Assembly (NCBI GenBank): GCA_905233135.1
Contig: CAJOCQ010000010.1
Coordinates: forward strand, 1 to 59,478
Direction of reading: 5' to 3'
Origin: an uncultured Selenomonadaceae bacterium
GTDB lineage: Bacteria; Bacillota; Negativicutes; Selenomonadales; Selenomonadaceae
DNA length: 59,478 nt
The translations under genes and the position numbers were made by a program. The first letter of the stretch is position 1. Each line of letters begins with the position of its first letter. The notes below the pieces were generated by a model. That model did no database searches. It was not told the origin of the DNA and saw nothing but the letters and a program-made list of their open reading frames with translations. This document shows, in pieces, positions 23,967 to 34,300 of this stretch.

Positions 23967-24040
23967 TAGGGTTCCAAGGTTCCAGTGAAAAGAGAATAGT
24001 ACTTTTCACTAATCCCTATTCCTTGGGACCCTGGAACCTT
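23967..24040. repeat. Heptad palindromic intergenic repeat (purL 3' side)
   Basis: GGGTTCCAAGGTTCCAGTG on the left, CCTTGGGACCCTGGAACC on the right, with ATAGTACTTTTCACTA at the turn. Nearly the same repeat is at 18615-18694. It lies downstream of purL and upstream of the small protein gene, whose leader is CGACTGAAAGGAG. Confidence 0.75.
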
Positions 24041-24042
24041 AA

Positions 24043-27000
24043 TTACGAAAAGTAGTTAACGCCCGCTTCAAACAAATGCTGATTTTTATCGCCGGGAACA
24101 TTCTTGCAAACATTTTCGCCAATGCGTTCGGAATGCCCCATTTTGCCGAAAATTCGCCCGTCCGCGCTGGTAATTCCCTCAATAGCAAAAGTCGAGCCGT
24201 TGGGATTGAAAGGCAATTCGTTTACAGGTTCATTTTCAAAATTTACATACTGCGTTGCAATTTGCCCGTTCGCAATTAATTTTTTCAAAACTTCGCCGCT
24301 TGCAACAAATCTGCCTTCGCCGTGTGAAACTGCAATAGTATGAATATCGCCGACAGAATTATTTGCAAGCCACGGGGATAAATTGCTGGCAACGCGCGTC
24401 CTTACCATTTGGCTGACGTGCCGCCCCAACGAATTATAAGTTAAGGCGGGCGAATCAGTTTCAATATCCCGAATTTCGCCGTAGGGTAAAAGTCCCAACT
24501 TTATCAACGCTTGAAAACCGTTGCAAATTCCCAAAATCAAGCCGTCACGATTTTTCAAAAGTTCCATAACTTCTGCCGCAATTTTTTTATTCCTGAACAT
24601 AGCCGCAATAAATTTACCGCTGCCGTCGGGTTCGTCGCCGCCCGAAAAGCCGCCCGGTATCATAATAATTTGCGAATTTTTAATAGCGTCAACCATTGCA
24701 TTAACGCTTTCTTCGACAGCCGCCGCCGTCAAATTTTTTATAACAAAAATATTCGGCTCCGCGCCCGCAATTTTCCAACGCTTCGCGCTGTCATATTCGC
24801 AATTTGTGCCGGGAAAAACGGGAATAAATACGCGCGGCTTAGCAATTTTAATTTTTGACTTGTGGCGAAATTCCGCCTTGTAGGATACGGGCGAAATTTT
24901 TTCTGCAACAGAATTAATTTTTGTCGGGAAAATTTTTTCAAGCGGCGCAGTCCAAACTTTTTTAATTTCGTCGAGAGAAATTTTAACGTCGCCAATTTCA
25001 ATTTGCGGCGCAGAAATTGTTTCGCCCAATTCTTGAAAATCTAATTCAACGCCCGCCGCCGCCTCCAAAATCAAACTGCCATAATTTTTTTCAAACAGCC
25101 GAAATTCTTCCTCAAATCTGAAACCAATATCATTACCGACAGCCATTTTGGAAATAGCCTCCCCAATTCCGCCGACGCCTATCGTTGCCGCCGCCAAAAT
25201 TTTCCCCGCGCTGATATGACTGTTTACCGTTGTAAATTTTTTTCTTAACGCGCGGAAATTCGGAATATCGAACTCATCGCGCGGGCATTCGACAAGATAA
25301 ACTTTATTGCCCGCCGCCTTAAATTCGGGCGAAATAATTTTATCCGCGTCAACAGTTGCAACGGCGAAACTTACCAAAGTCGGCGGCACATTCAAATTTT
25401 CAAAAGTGCCGCTCATTGAATCCTTGCCGCCAATCGCCGCTACGCCAAAATTCATTTGCGCCTTAAACGCGCCCAGCAACGCCGCAAAAGGTTTTCCCCA
25501 TTTGTCGGGATTTTTTTCAAGCCGTTCAAAATATTCTTGGAAAGTCAAATATGCCTTTGAAAAATCCGCGCCCATTGCAGTAAGTTTCGCAAGGCTTGAG
25601 GTAACGGCATCTATTGCGCCGTGATAGGGACTCCACGCAGAAATTTTCGGGTCAAAGCCGTAAGTCATAACCGTTGCAGTTTTCGTTTCGCCGTCAACGG
25701 GCAACTTCGCCGCCATTCCTTCAGTTGGTGTAAGCTGATTTTTTCCGCCGAAAGGCATTAAAACACTTCCTGCGCCAACTGTTGAATCAAAACGTTCAAC
25801 CAGGCCCTTTTGACTGCAAACATTTAATTTTTGCAAATTCTTGAGCCATGCGGTTTTAATATCTTCAGAAAGTCTTTGCCTGAAATATTTTTCAACCTGC
25901 GCGACGTTAATATTGACGTGCTGTTTAACGCCGTTTGTATCGAAAAATTTTCTGCTGACGCTTACAATTTCCTTGCCGCGCCAAGTCATAACCAATTTGT
26001 TATTGGCGGTAACTTCGGCAATTTCGTAAGCCTCAAGATTTTCTTCAGCGGCGAATTTTATAAAAGTTTCAACGTCATTTTTTGAAAGAACAACCGCCAT
26101 TCTTTCCTGCGATTCTGAAATTGCAAGCTCCGTGCCGTCAAGCCCTTCATACTTTTTGCGCACGGCGTCAAGATTAATTTTTAAACCTTCGGCAAGTTCG
26201 CCGACTGCAACTGCAACGCCGCCCGCACCAAAATCATTGCAACGCTTGATAAGTTTTGAAACTTTTGGATTTCTGAAAAGGCGTTGAATTTTTCTTTCGG
26301 TAGGGGCGTTACCTTTTTGAACTTCCGCGCCGCTTTCCGTCAAACTTTCTGAAGTATGAATTTTGCTGGAACCTGTCGCGCCGCCGATTCCATCTCTGCC
26401 TGTTCTTCCGCCGAGCAAAACTACAATATCGCCTGCAACGGGTTTATTTCTGATAACATTCGACTTTGGAGCGGCGGCAATAACCGCGCCTATTTCCATT
26501 CGCTTTGCCAAGTAGCCTTCGTGATAAAGTTCGCGCACGTAACCTGTAGCAAGCCCGATTTGGTTGCCGTAAGAGCTGTAACCTTGCGCCGCTTCACGAA
26601 CAATTTTTTTCTGCGGAAGTTTGCCGGGCAAAGTTTCTGCAAGAGATTTTCTCGGGTCAGCCGCGCCCGTAATTCTCATAGCTTGATAAACGTACGTGCG
26701 CCCGCTCAAAGGGTCACGAATTGCGCCGCCGAGACACGTTGCCGCGCCGCCGAAAGGTTCAATTTCGGTAGGGTGGTTGTGCGTTTCATTTTTAAACATA
26801 ACGATCCAATCTTCATTTTGCCCGTTGACATTCGCCGTAACTTTAATACTGCAGGCGTTAATTTCGTCTGATTCGTCAAGATTTTTCAAAGTGCCGTTCG
26901 CCTTTTGAATTTTGGCGGCGATTGTTCCCAAGTCCATTAACGAAATATCTTTTTGCGCGTTGCCGTAAAGTTTTTTTCTTTGTTCGAGATAATTTTTGAA

Positions 27001-27753
27001 AGTGTTTTCAATTTCCGCGCCGTACTTGCCGCCGTCGAAAGTTACATTATCAATAGCCGTTGTAAAAGTTGTATGGCGGCAATGGTCGCTCCAATAAGTG
27101 TCGATAACTTTCAATTCGGTAATTGTAGGCGGGCGTTTTTCTTCTTCGCCGAAATATTTTTGGCAGAATTTTAAATCGTCAAAACTCATTGCAAAGCCGC
27201 GCGTACTTAAGAAATTTTTTAATTCGTCATCGTTAAAATTATTAAAGCCTTCCAAAATTTCAACGTCTTCAACTGCGCCGAAAATATCTTTGAGAGTTTT
27301 TGGCAGTTTGAAATTTGCCTCCTGCGTCTCAATAGGATTAATGATATAATTTTTAACTTTTGAAAAATCTTCGTCGGAAATTTCGCCGCTTAACGAAATA
27401 ATTTTTGCGGTACGAATAAGCGGGCGTTCTTTGCCCGTAACAAGTTGGCAACATTGTGCGGCAGAATCTGCGCGTTGGTCAAATTGTCCCGGCAAATATT
27501 CAACCGCAAATGTGCGCTTTAAATTTAAATCCTTTGGCAACTTGTCAAAAATAATGTCAACATTCGGCGTGCAAAAAACTTCAGTGCAAGCTTTTTTTAA
27601 ATCCGCGTTGTTTAAGCCTTCAACGTCATAACGCACAAAAATTCTAACGTCTTGCAAACTTTGTAAATTTAGAGTTTCGCGCAAATCTGAAAGCATTTCT
27701 CGCGCAGGGATATTAAAGCCCGCTCGCTTTTCTACAAAAATTCTTTTTACCAT
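24043..27753 (-). CDS. purL: Phosphoribosylformylglycinamidine synthase, large single-chain type
   Basis: Fourth step of purine synthesis: FGAR + glutamine + ATP to FGAM. 1,236 residues comprising an N-terminal PurS-like part, two AIR-synthase-like halves (DTYWSDHCRHTTF; FKNETHNHPTEIEPFGGAAT; GGKDSMSGTF) and a C-terminal glutaminase with PGTNCEYDSA, GGFSGGDEPD and nucleophile Cys in GICNGFQ, plus the late His in VSHGEGRF. The fused form replaces the PurS/PurL/PurQ trio of Bacillus. It stands alone, with no other pur gene nearby. ATG after GGAGGTG. Confidence 0.96.
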   Translation of the reverse strand: MVKRIFVEKRAGFNIPAREMLSDLRETLNLQSLQDVRIFVRYDVEGLNNADLKKACTEVFCTPNVDIIFDKLPKDLNLKRTFAVEYLPGQFDQRADSAAQCCQLVTGKERPLIRTAKIISLSGEISDEDFSKVKNYIINPIETQEANFKLPKTLKDIFGAVEDVEILEGFNNFNDDELKNFLSTRGFAMSFDDLKFCQKYFGEEEKRPPTITELKVIDTYWSDHCRHTTFTTAIDNVTFDGGKYGAEIENTFKNYLEQRKKLYGNAQKDISLMDLGTIAAKIQKANGTLKNLDESDEINACSIKVTANVNGQNEDWIVMFKNETHNHPTEIEPFGGAATCLGGAIRDPLSGRTYVYQAMRITGAADPRKSLAETLPGKLPQKKIVREAAQGYSSYGNQIGLATGYVRELYHEGYLAKRMEIGAVIAAAPKSNVIRNKPVAGDIVVLLGGRTGRDGIGGATGSSKIHTSESLTESGAEVQKGNAPTERKIQRLFRNPKVSKLIKRCNDFGAGGVAVAVGELAEGLKINLDAVRKKYEGLDGTELAISESQERMAVVLSKNDVETFIKFAAEENLEAYEIAEVTANNKLVMTWRGKEIVSVSRKFFDTNGVKQHVNINVAQVEKYFRQRLSEDIKTAWLKNLQKLNVCSQKGLVERFDSTVGAGSVLMPFGGKNQLTPTEGMAAKLPVDGETKTATVMTYGFDPKISAWSPYHGAIDAVTSSLAKLTAMGADFSKAYLTFQEYFERLEKNPDKWGKPFAALLGAFKAQMNFGVAAIGGKDSMSGTFENLNVPPTLVSFAVATVDADKIISPEFKAAGNKVYLVECPRDEFDIPNFRALRKKFTTVNSHISAGKILAAATIGVGGIGEAISKMAVGNDIGFRFEEEFRLFEKNYGSLILEAAAGVELDFQELGETISAPQIEIGDVKISLDEIKKVWTAPLEKIFPTKINSVAEKISPVSYKAEFRHKSKIKIAKPRVFIPVFPGTNCEYDSAKRWKIAGAEPNIFVIKNLTAAAVEESVNAMVDAIKNSQIIMIPGGFSGGDEPDGSGKFIAAMFRNKKIAAEVMELLKNRDGLILGICNGFQALIKLGLLPYGEIRDIETDSPALTYNSLGRHVSQMVRTRVASNLSPWLANNSVGDIHTIAVSHGEGRFVASGEVLKKLIANGQIATQYVNFENEPVNELPFNPNGSTFAIEGITSADGRIFGKMGHSERIGENVCKNVPGDKNQHLFEAGVNYFS

Positions 27754-27766
27754 ATGACACCTCCGA

Positions 27767-29656
27767 TTATACTTTGAAACCTAATTTACCAAGCAAATTT
27801 TTCAACGGTCTGAAAATCCCCCAAAAACTCGGCGGTATTCTCGACTGCAAGAAAAATTTAAAAACTTGCAGCGTTGTTAAACTTAAAAAGTATTCATAGA
27901 TTAATTGATTTTGGCTTTTTGTCAATGGAGCTTCTGCGCCGGGCGCGGACAAAATTTTTTCGTCCGTCGAATAGTGAATAAAATTTTCAAGCGCGTCCCT
28001 TGCAAAATCTTCCGTCATTAACCAGCCCGTATAAAATCCTTCAGCCTGCGCGGCAAAAGGGAACATTCTTTCCAGCGCGTGGCTCAATGTGCCGTCAACA
28101 GGCATTGGCTCGGCGGGGAAATCTTCCAATTTCCAATTTGATTCAGACATTTTTTGCAAAACTTCGGTACGACACCAAAAGACAGTCCCAACTGCAAGCG
28201 GCGTTAAATTTGCGTTTAAAAATTTATCGGGAATATTCATTCTTTTAGTTAATTTCAACGCCTCCGCAAAACAAGTATTAGTCCAATAATTTGCAATAAA
28301 AATTCTGTAATTGCCGTGATGCGGCGGCGGCGGTACAAGCAAGCCCAAATATTTATCATTTTCAAAGGCGGACAAAATATTTTTTATATAATTTTCGCCC
28401 GCCAAAGTATTTTCAAAAATCATATGAAAAAAGGCGTCGCCGTTGGCAATGGACATACCTTCGCGCAGGGATTTTTTATCGTGGATAAAGCAGGCGTATT
28501 TATATTTTTTAAAAACGTCCTTGCAGCCGATAAACAACGCGGATAAATCCCGCCCGCGCTTTTCCACAATTCGCACTTCACAATTTCTGCCGGCTTTTTT
28601 GAAAATTTTTTCGACAAGAATTTTTTTCTGTTCGCCGTCAACCGTAACAATAAAATCAACGCCTTTTGGCGCGTTGCAAAGGTAGGCGATACATTCTTCA
28701 AATAAATCTTCGTAATAAAGGTGCGCAATAATTACAACTTCGCCGAAATTCAGCGGCGTATCGTCAAGGCGAACATTGGCGGGAAAAATATAATTAAGTC
28801 CGAGCGTTTCTTTAATTGCGGCAACATTTTGAGTGCGCAACAAGTTTTTAAAAATTAATGACACATCGTAATTTGTATGATTTTTAATGAAGTCGATACT
28901 TTTGCGCGGACCGTCGCCGTAATTTTCTTTCAAATATTCGGTGCGCGGCAGAAGTACAACTTTTTTCTTGAGTATAGGGCAATGATAAACTTTCAGCAAA
29001 CGTTCAACAGACATTATGTAATGATTCATACTGACAGTATATTCAGGCTCCCAATCGCGCGTATCGCAATAAACGGCGTAAGTAAAACCTTTGTCAAAAA
29101 AATTTTTTGTAAAGCAAATTTCGTGTTGGCGAATTGCCTCCTCAAAAGTTTTTGCAACGGTAGCATTTTTCCAGTATTCCAAAAATTCGGGGCTGTGCAA
29201 AAGTTTTTTCCGCACAACCAAAAAATAAGATTGAATATGCTCGGGCGTGTAGCCGTAAGGAGATAAGCCTGTCGGGTCGTGCCCTTTCCTGTGAACAGTC
29301 ATTCCCCAAAAATCCGCGTCAGGTTTTTCCTTATCCATTTTATCAAAAACTTCTGCGAAAGGGTAGAAAGGACCATAGAAAGAATCGTTGAACAAAACCA
29401 ATTCGTCATAATCAGCCAAATTTTGGCGCAAAATTCCCTGTCGCCACGCCTCCATATCGAAGCCGCTGTTATCCCTGACAAAAATATCAGCGGTAATTTC
29501 TTCGAGTTTGCGCCTGCCTTCGGGCGTCAATTTGCCGTTGCAGACAATCGCCAAATGATTTAAATTTTTAATCATATCTTGGAGCAAAAAAATAATGTAA
29601 TCGTCAACAACGCCTTCGCTGTCGTACGTACAAAATACGCCCAATCTTTTTATCAA
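27767..29656 (-). CDS. Rhamnan synthesis F (RgpF)-family glycosyltransferase-like protein
   Basis: About 630 residues. The N-terminal half carries the RgpF family layout: FCTYDSEGVVDDYIIFLLQD, VRDNSGFDMEAWRQGI, LVLFNDSFYGPFYP, and later the second half with AHLYYEDLFEECIAYL, FIVTVDGEQKKIL, EVRIVEKRGRDLSALF and YACFIHDKKS. Family members build rhamnose-containing surface polysaccharide. A GTG nine bases upstream is also in frame; the TTG at 29656 has AAGGTGAT correctly placed. It directly follows a GT2 gene in a glycan cluster. Confidence 0.85.
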   Translation of the reverse strand: MIKRLGVFCTYDSEGVVDDYIIFLLQDMIKNLNHLAIVCNGKLTPEGRRKLEEITADIFVRDNSGFDMEAWRQGILRQNLADYDELVLFNDSFYGPFYPFAEVFDKMDKEKPDADFWGMTVHRKGHDPTGLSPYGYTPEHIQSYFLVVRKKLLHSPEFLEYWKNATVAKTFEEAIRQHEICFTKNFFDKGFTYAVYCDTRDWEPEYTVSMNHYIMSVERLLKVYHCPILKKKVVLLPRTEYLKENYGDGPRKSIDFIKNHTNYDVSLIFKNLLRTQNVAAIKETLGLNYIFPANVRLDDTPLNFGEVVIIAHLYYEDLFEECIAYLCNAPKGVDFIVTVDGEQKKILVEKIFKKAGRNCEVRIVEKRGRDLSALFIGCKDVFKKYKYACFIHDKKSLREGMSIANGDAFFHMIFENTLAGENYIKNILSAFENDKYLGLLVPPPPHHGNYRIFIANYWTNTCFAEALKLTKRMNIPDKFLNANLTPLAVGTVFWCRTEVLQKMSESNWKLEDFPAEPMPVDGTLSHALERMFPFAAQAEGFYTGWLMTEDFARDALENFIHYSTDEKILSAPGAEAPLTKSQNQLIYEYFLSLTTLQVFKFFLQSRIPPSFWGIFRPLKNLLGKLGFKV

Positions 29657-29666
29657 ATTTATCACC

Positions 29667-31376
29667 TTAAATTTTTCTGAAAATGTCGCCGAGTGCGCGG
29701 AGCGGCTTTGTAATTTTCCACGAATTGGAATTTAAAATTTCTTGCTTCAAATTTTGCAATTCATTGATAATTGCAGCTTGCGAATTTAATTCTTGAATTT
29801 GCTCGACAATGGATTTTTCCAAACGCTGAACTTGAGAAACTTTTTCTTGCAAGGAATTTTCCAACTGTTGAACTTGAGAAATTTTTTCCTGCAAGGAATT
29901 TTCTAACTGTTGAACTTGAGAAATTTTTTCTTGCAAGGAATTTTCCAATTGTTGAACTTGAGAATTTTTTTCTTGCAAAGTCGCGCAGGTTTCAGAATAT
30001 TTTTTTTCAAAATTTGTAAGCGCGTCATTTTTAACCGCGCCGAAAATTTCAACGTGAATTTCGCCCGCAGAAAATTTTTTATCGATGGTAAATGCAGGGT
30101 CAACCGTCAAAAAATTAAAATACCCGTCGACAATCTGAAAATAATTTGCGGTAAAATCTTCGACAACTTCGCCGTTAATTTCGATTTTAAAAATTTTGAT
30201 TGAGAGCGCGGCTTTATCGTCGGGGTCGAAACGCAAGCGTTGAATTTCTTTGTTGGCGGGGAAATCGAAAGTTGCAAAAAATTTTTCTTCGGGCAATATC
30301 AGCGCGGGATTTTTTACGGTATCATTTTCATTAAAGCCCGCGCCGTAATCCAAATACAATTTGCAATTCAAACGCGGCAACTTTGCACCAATTCCGAACA
30401 CGTCAAAATTTCCCGTATCACGAACGAAAGATTTTTCGTCGTAGCCGTAAAGCTTTTTAATCAATTTGCGCTTGCTGTCATTATGAATTAAATCGAACAA
30501 TATTTCAATAGCCAATTTTTGAAAGGCGGGCAAATTTCTTTTCAAACAAAGTTGCGCAAATGCAAATTCGACAGAAATTTTGCCGTCAATTAAAAATTCT
30601 TCGGCTTCGGGGAAAACTTCCAAGAAAAATTTTTCGTCGCGCAGGAGCGGCAGAAATAATTTCGCCAAAAAATAAATTTCATTGGCAATGCGAATTTCTT
30701 TATTAAAGCTTGCAGAACTGACAGAATTTTGACTTTGGCGGCGCAAGCGAAAAGAAATTAATTCTTCTTGCAAAATGTAGGGCGATTTTCGCAAAAAAAG
30801 ATTTATCCACCTGCAATAATCAGGCAACTGGAAAAACGCAGAATCCATTGCAAAATTTTCGGGCGCGTTGCGAATTAACATACTGGGATGACAAAAACAA
30901 TTTGATTTCCAAAACAAAAAATTTATCCATTCTGCGCGCGTGCGATTTTCCTGCTTGAAAACATTTTTGTACGGGTGATTTTCGGGCAAATCGTAAATTT
31001 CGCCGCTCTCGTCAATGAATTTAACTTGCGTAAAGCAAACTTCGTACTGCGGATTTTTTTCAAGAAAAGCCACCTGTTTTTCAAGTTTTGTACTTTCCCA
31101 AATATCGTCCGAATGTTGCAGAGCGACATATTTACCGACGGCAACTTTGCAACATTCCAAATAGCATTGAATAGGACCAATATTTTTTTTGTGCAAGAAA
31201 AGTTTAATTCTTTTATCTTTGTAGGAGCGAATAATTTTTTGACTGCCGTCGGTGGAGCCGTCGTCGAAAATTAAAAGTTCAAAATCTGTAAAAGTTTGAT
31301 TCAGTACGCTTTCAATAGCAGCGGCAATATATTTTTCGTGGTTGTAAGAAGATAAAATAACGCTGACTTTCGGCAT
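29667..31376 (-). CDS. Family 2 glycosyltransferase with C-terminal tandem coiled coil
   Basis: 569 residues. N-terminal GT-A domain: VSVILSSYNHEKYIAAAIES, LIFDDGSTDGS, and the metal-binding region LQHSDDIW. A middle part (about 215-440) looks beta-rich. The C terminus (about 450-545) is a coiled coil with near-identical 14-residue units such as QVQQLENSLQEKIS, encoded by 42-nt DNA repeats, and ends NSWKITKPLRALGDIFRKI, an ending common in rhamnan-cluster transferases. It probably adds sugars to a surface polymer; the coil may set chain length or oligomerise the enzyme, which is inference. Confidence 0.85.
   Translation of the reverse strand: MPKVSVILSSYNHEKYIAAAIESVLNQTFTDFELLIFDDGSTDGSQKIIRSYKDKRIKLFLHKKNIGPIQCYLECCKVAVGKYVALQHSDDIWESTKLEKQVAFLEKNPQYEVCFTQVKFIDESGEIYDLPENHPYKNVFKQENRTRAEWINFLFWKSNCFCHPSMLIRNAPENFAMDSAFFQLPDYCRWINLFLRKSPYILQEELISFRLRRQSQNSVSSASFNKEIRIANEIYFLAKLFLPLLRDEKFFLEVFPEAEEFLIDGKISVEFAFAQLCLKRNLPAFQKLAIEILFDLIHNDSKRKLIKKLYGYDEKSFVRDTGNFDVFGIGAKLPRLNCKLYLDYGAGFNENDTVKNPALILPEEKFFATFDFPANKEIQRLRFDPDDKAALSIKIFKIEINGEVVEDFTANYFQIVDGYFNFLTVDPAFTIDKKFSAGEIHVEIFGAVKNDALTNFEKKYSETCATLQEKNSQVQQLENSLQEKISQVQQLENSLQEKISQVQQLENSLQEKVSQVQRLEKSIVEQIQELNSQAAIINELQNLKQEILNSNSWKITKPLRALGDIFRKI
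29823..29979. repeat. 42-nt tandem repeats coding a coiled coil
   Basis: Nearly four copies of a 42-nt unit (core TTGAACTTGAGAAA...CTTGCAAGGAATTTTCC) inside the GT2 gene, encoding 14-residue units. Differences are few and mostly silent or I/V/N, so the array is young and could change copy number by slippage. Confidence 0.85.
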
Positions 31377-31391
31377 AAAAATTCCCTCATC

Positions 31392-34300
31392 TCAATAAAA
31401 ATAATCGGCAATTTTCCAAAAAGTAACCAACGCGCTTATGCAACCCGCAACGGCAATAAATTTATTTTCAAAAGATTTATTTTCAGTGCAGGAAAAAGCC
31501 GCCAAAAACATAACCGCCAAAGGAATTACATAACGCCCTTGAAAACCCAAAATTTCAGCCGCGCCGACGGGCGTCCAAGTAATGTATTCATACAAAAATA
31601 TTACAAAAACTGTCGGGATTGTTGCAAAAATTATCAGAGCGCGTTGAGATTTTTTTAAATTCAAATTGCCCAAAACTCCGCCCGCCATAAGTACAAACGA
31701 ATACAGGAAATAAAATACATTTGGCAAGCGAACTGTAAGCCAACCCAAAACGCCTACAAATCTTTCAAAATGCTCATCAAAATGCGGCGTCGCCAAGCTG
31801 TTAAAAGTTGCTTTTAAAAAGTGCAGGGGATTATTTTTTATAAATTCCATTTGCGCGTCAAAATTTACATTTGGAGACGGCAACATATACGGGGAAACAT
31901 TTACTCCATTTTTTGAAAAATCCATCCAGCCCAACGCCGCAATTAAAAATACTGCCGCAAAAAAAATCCCGCCGCAATAAAATTTTAATTTGCCGCCGAA
32001 TCTTTCTGCAGGTATCAGCAAATATAAAGCTAAAATCGTGCCGTAAACAGATTTTGCCAAGCCCAAAGAAATTGCCGCCGCTGCCAAGAAAAATATTTCG
32101 CGCGCAGAAATTGGCGCAGTACTTTTCGCCAAAGAAAATAAATAGGCCGTCGATAAAATTGCAACAGAATAAATTACCGCGTCTGCAGAGCACGATGCAA
32201 TTTCAAATAAAAACATCGGCATAAATACAACGGCCAATATTAAAAATTTTTTTTCAGGCAAAATACGAATTGAAAGATAAATGCAAATTGCCGCAAAAAT
32301 TACCGCGCCGAGCCGTGCGCCGTAAAATACCGCGCCAACCGTATCAAAAATTATTCTTGCCAAAAATACAAATAAAGCTTGAGGCGCGTAAACCAAAGGA
32401 CTATATGAGCCTGTATTCGGAATTTCTTTTTTTTCTTTTGAATCAGCATTGAGCGGCATTGAAAAAAGTTCGCCGACACATTTTAATTTAAAATAGTTTT
32501 TGCCTTCTATAATTCCGTGTTCTTTTACCCCGATTCTTCCCAATTCCTGAAATGAAGTTGGAACTTCGGCGCAATAATAAATTTTTTCGCCATTAATATC
32601 TGCAGTTTCAGTTGAAGAGCTTATAAATTTTCCTTCAGATATTTGATAGATTCGATAAAAATGATTGGGTTCATCTGGCACTTGTACAGGCGGCGTCAGA
32701 AATGTCAATATAATCCCGAAAAATAATATCAATGTGGGCGCAAAAATTTCTGAACGAAAAATTTTAGTTTTGTCATTTTTTAAACTTGCAAAGAATTTTA
32801 AGATTTTTGTATCTTTGAAGTAGGAAAAAAATAAATACGTCCCAAAAATTTCAAACGTCATAAGCAACGGAACAAGCCCGATTCCGTACTTAAACATTTC
32901 AACGCCGAATCCCAAAAATTCGCAAAACCACGCAATAGCCAGCGCGTACATAAACGACAGACTTAAACAACTCAATAAAATAAAAATTATCAAAGTGTCC
33001 TTACTGCCGAAAGAAATTTTTCTGCGTAAAAGCAAAAATAATCCTTTGAAAAGCCCAATAATTGCCGCAATGAAAAGTACAGTTTGAATCAAGCCGTAAA
33101 TTACAAACAAAGTTGTTGCAACAATATTTGCAGCCTTCGGGTGATTATGGGGGTTATAAAGTTTTGTATGTGTCATTCTGGAAGCGAGCATAACGAGAGC
33201 ATTTTTATCGCCGGATTCAAAACGATTTTTATAACGACATTGATACATAGTGATATACATTAAATATTCATCAAAAATAGGTTTCCATAAAGAAATTATT
33301 TCGTCAAAATTTCTTCCGCCCATTGAGGATACGAGCTGAAATTTTGTATCTTTTTCCAAAGTGCCGTTGGCAAAAGCCGCGTCAATTTCGGCATTGACTT
33401 TTTTAAAAAAATTTTCCTGTTCGGCATAACTGTGAAATATTCCGGAATCTGCCATAGCACTCATAGTTACCCAAGTTAAAAAATCGCCGTGAATCGGATT
33501 TTTAAAAATATCACCGGCAAACCACTGAGTATGAAAAAAATGTTCCGCCAAAACTGCGTCACTTCGCAAAGTTTCTGAAACGTTAAAAGCTTTTTGCAAG
33601 GCGTCAGCCGGAGCCCAAATTCTCCCTGTTCGTTCGTCTGATTTTATTTTGTAGATTGACTTTATAAATTTTCCCGTTTCGCCTTCAGTTCGTATGTTAA
33701 TTTCATAGACGCCGAAATATTTATAGTTTATACTTTTATAAAAAACTGTGCCGCCGCACAAAATTATAATCGGTAAAAATAAAATTGCTAATTTAAAAAT
33801 TTTATCTTTGGCAGTCAAGGACTTTTGAATAAAAATTTTTATTGTACATAAAACGAGAACAGCCGAAAGACACGCCAAAAGCCAAATGCCGTCTTCTTTC
33901 ATGTAGAAAGTTAATAAAAAAATTAATCCGAAAATTATTTGATACAGTAAATATTTTTTTTCAGATATTTTAAAATTGTCGAAGTGATGAACAAATAAAA
34001 TTGTCATCATGTTCAGCGTTAAAAAATAAAATGGAGTAAGCGCGGCATTTCTGTATAATCTTGTTCCGCACCAAACGTCAAATGCTATTGGCGAAAATAA
34101 AATAAACGCGAAAATTGCAAGCAAAATTTTTTTATTTTCCGAACCTGTCAATTTCCAAAAAAGTATCACGGAAGTTATTGCCGCCAAGCACCACACCAAC
34201 GCCAAACAGTCGGTATAATGCAAGCCGCTTAAACGTACAAAATTTAAAAATATGGGAAATCCCATATCTTTAAATAAGGCGTGATTGAAATGTAAATCCT

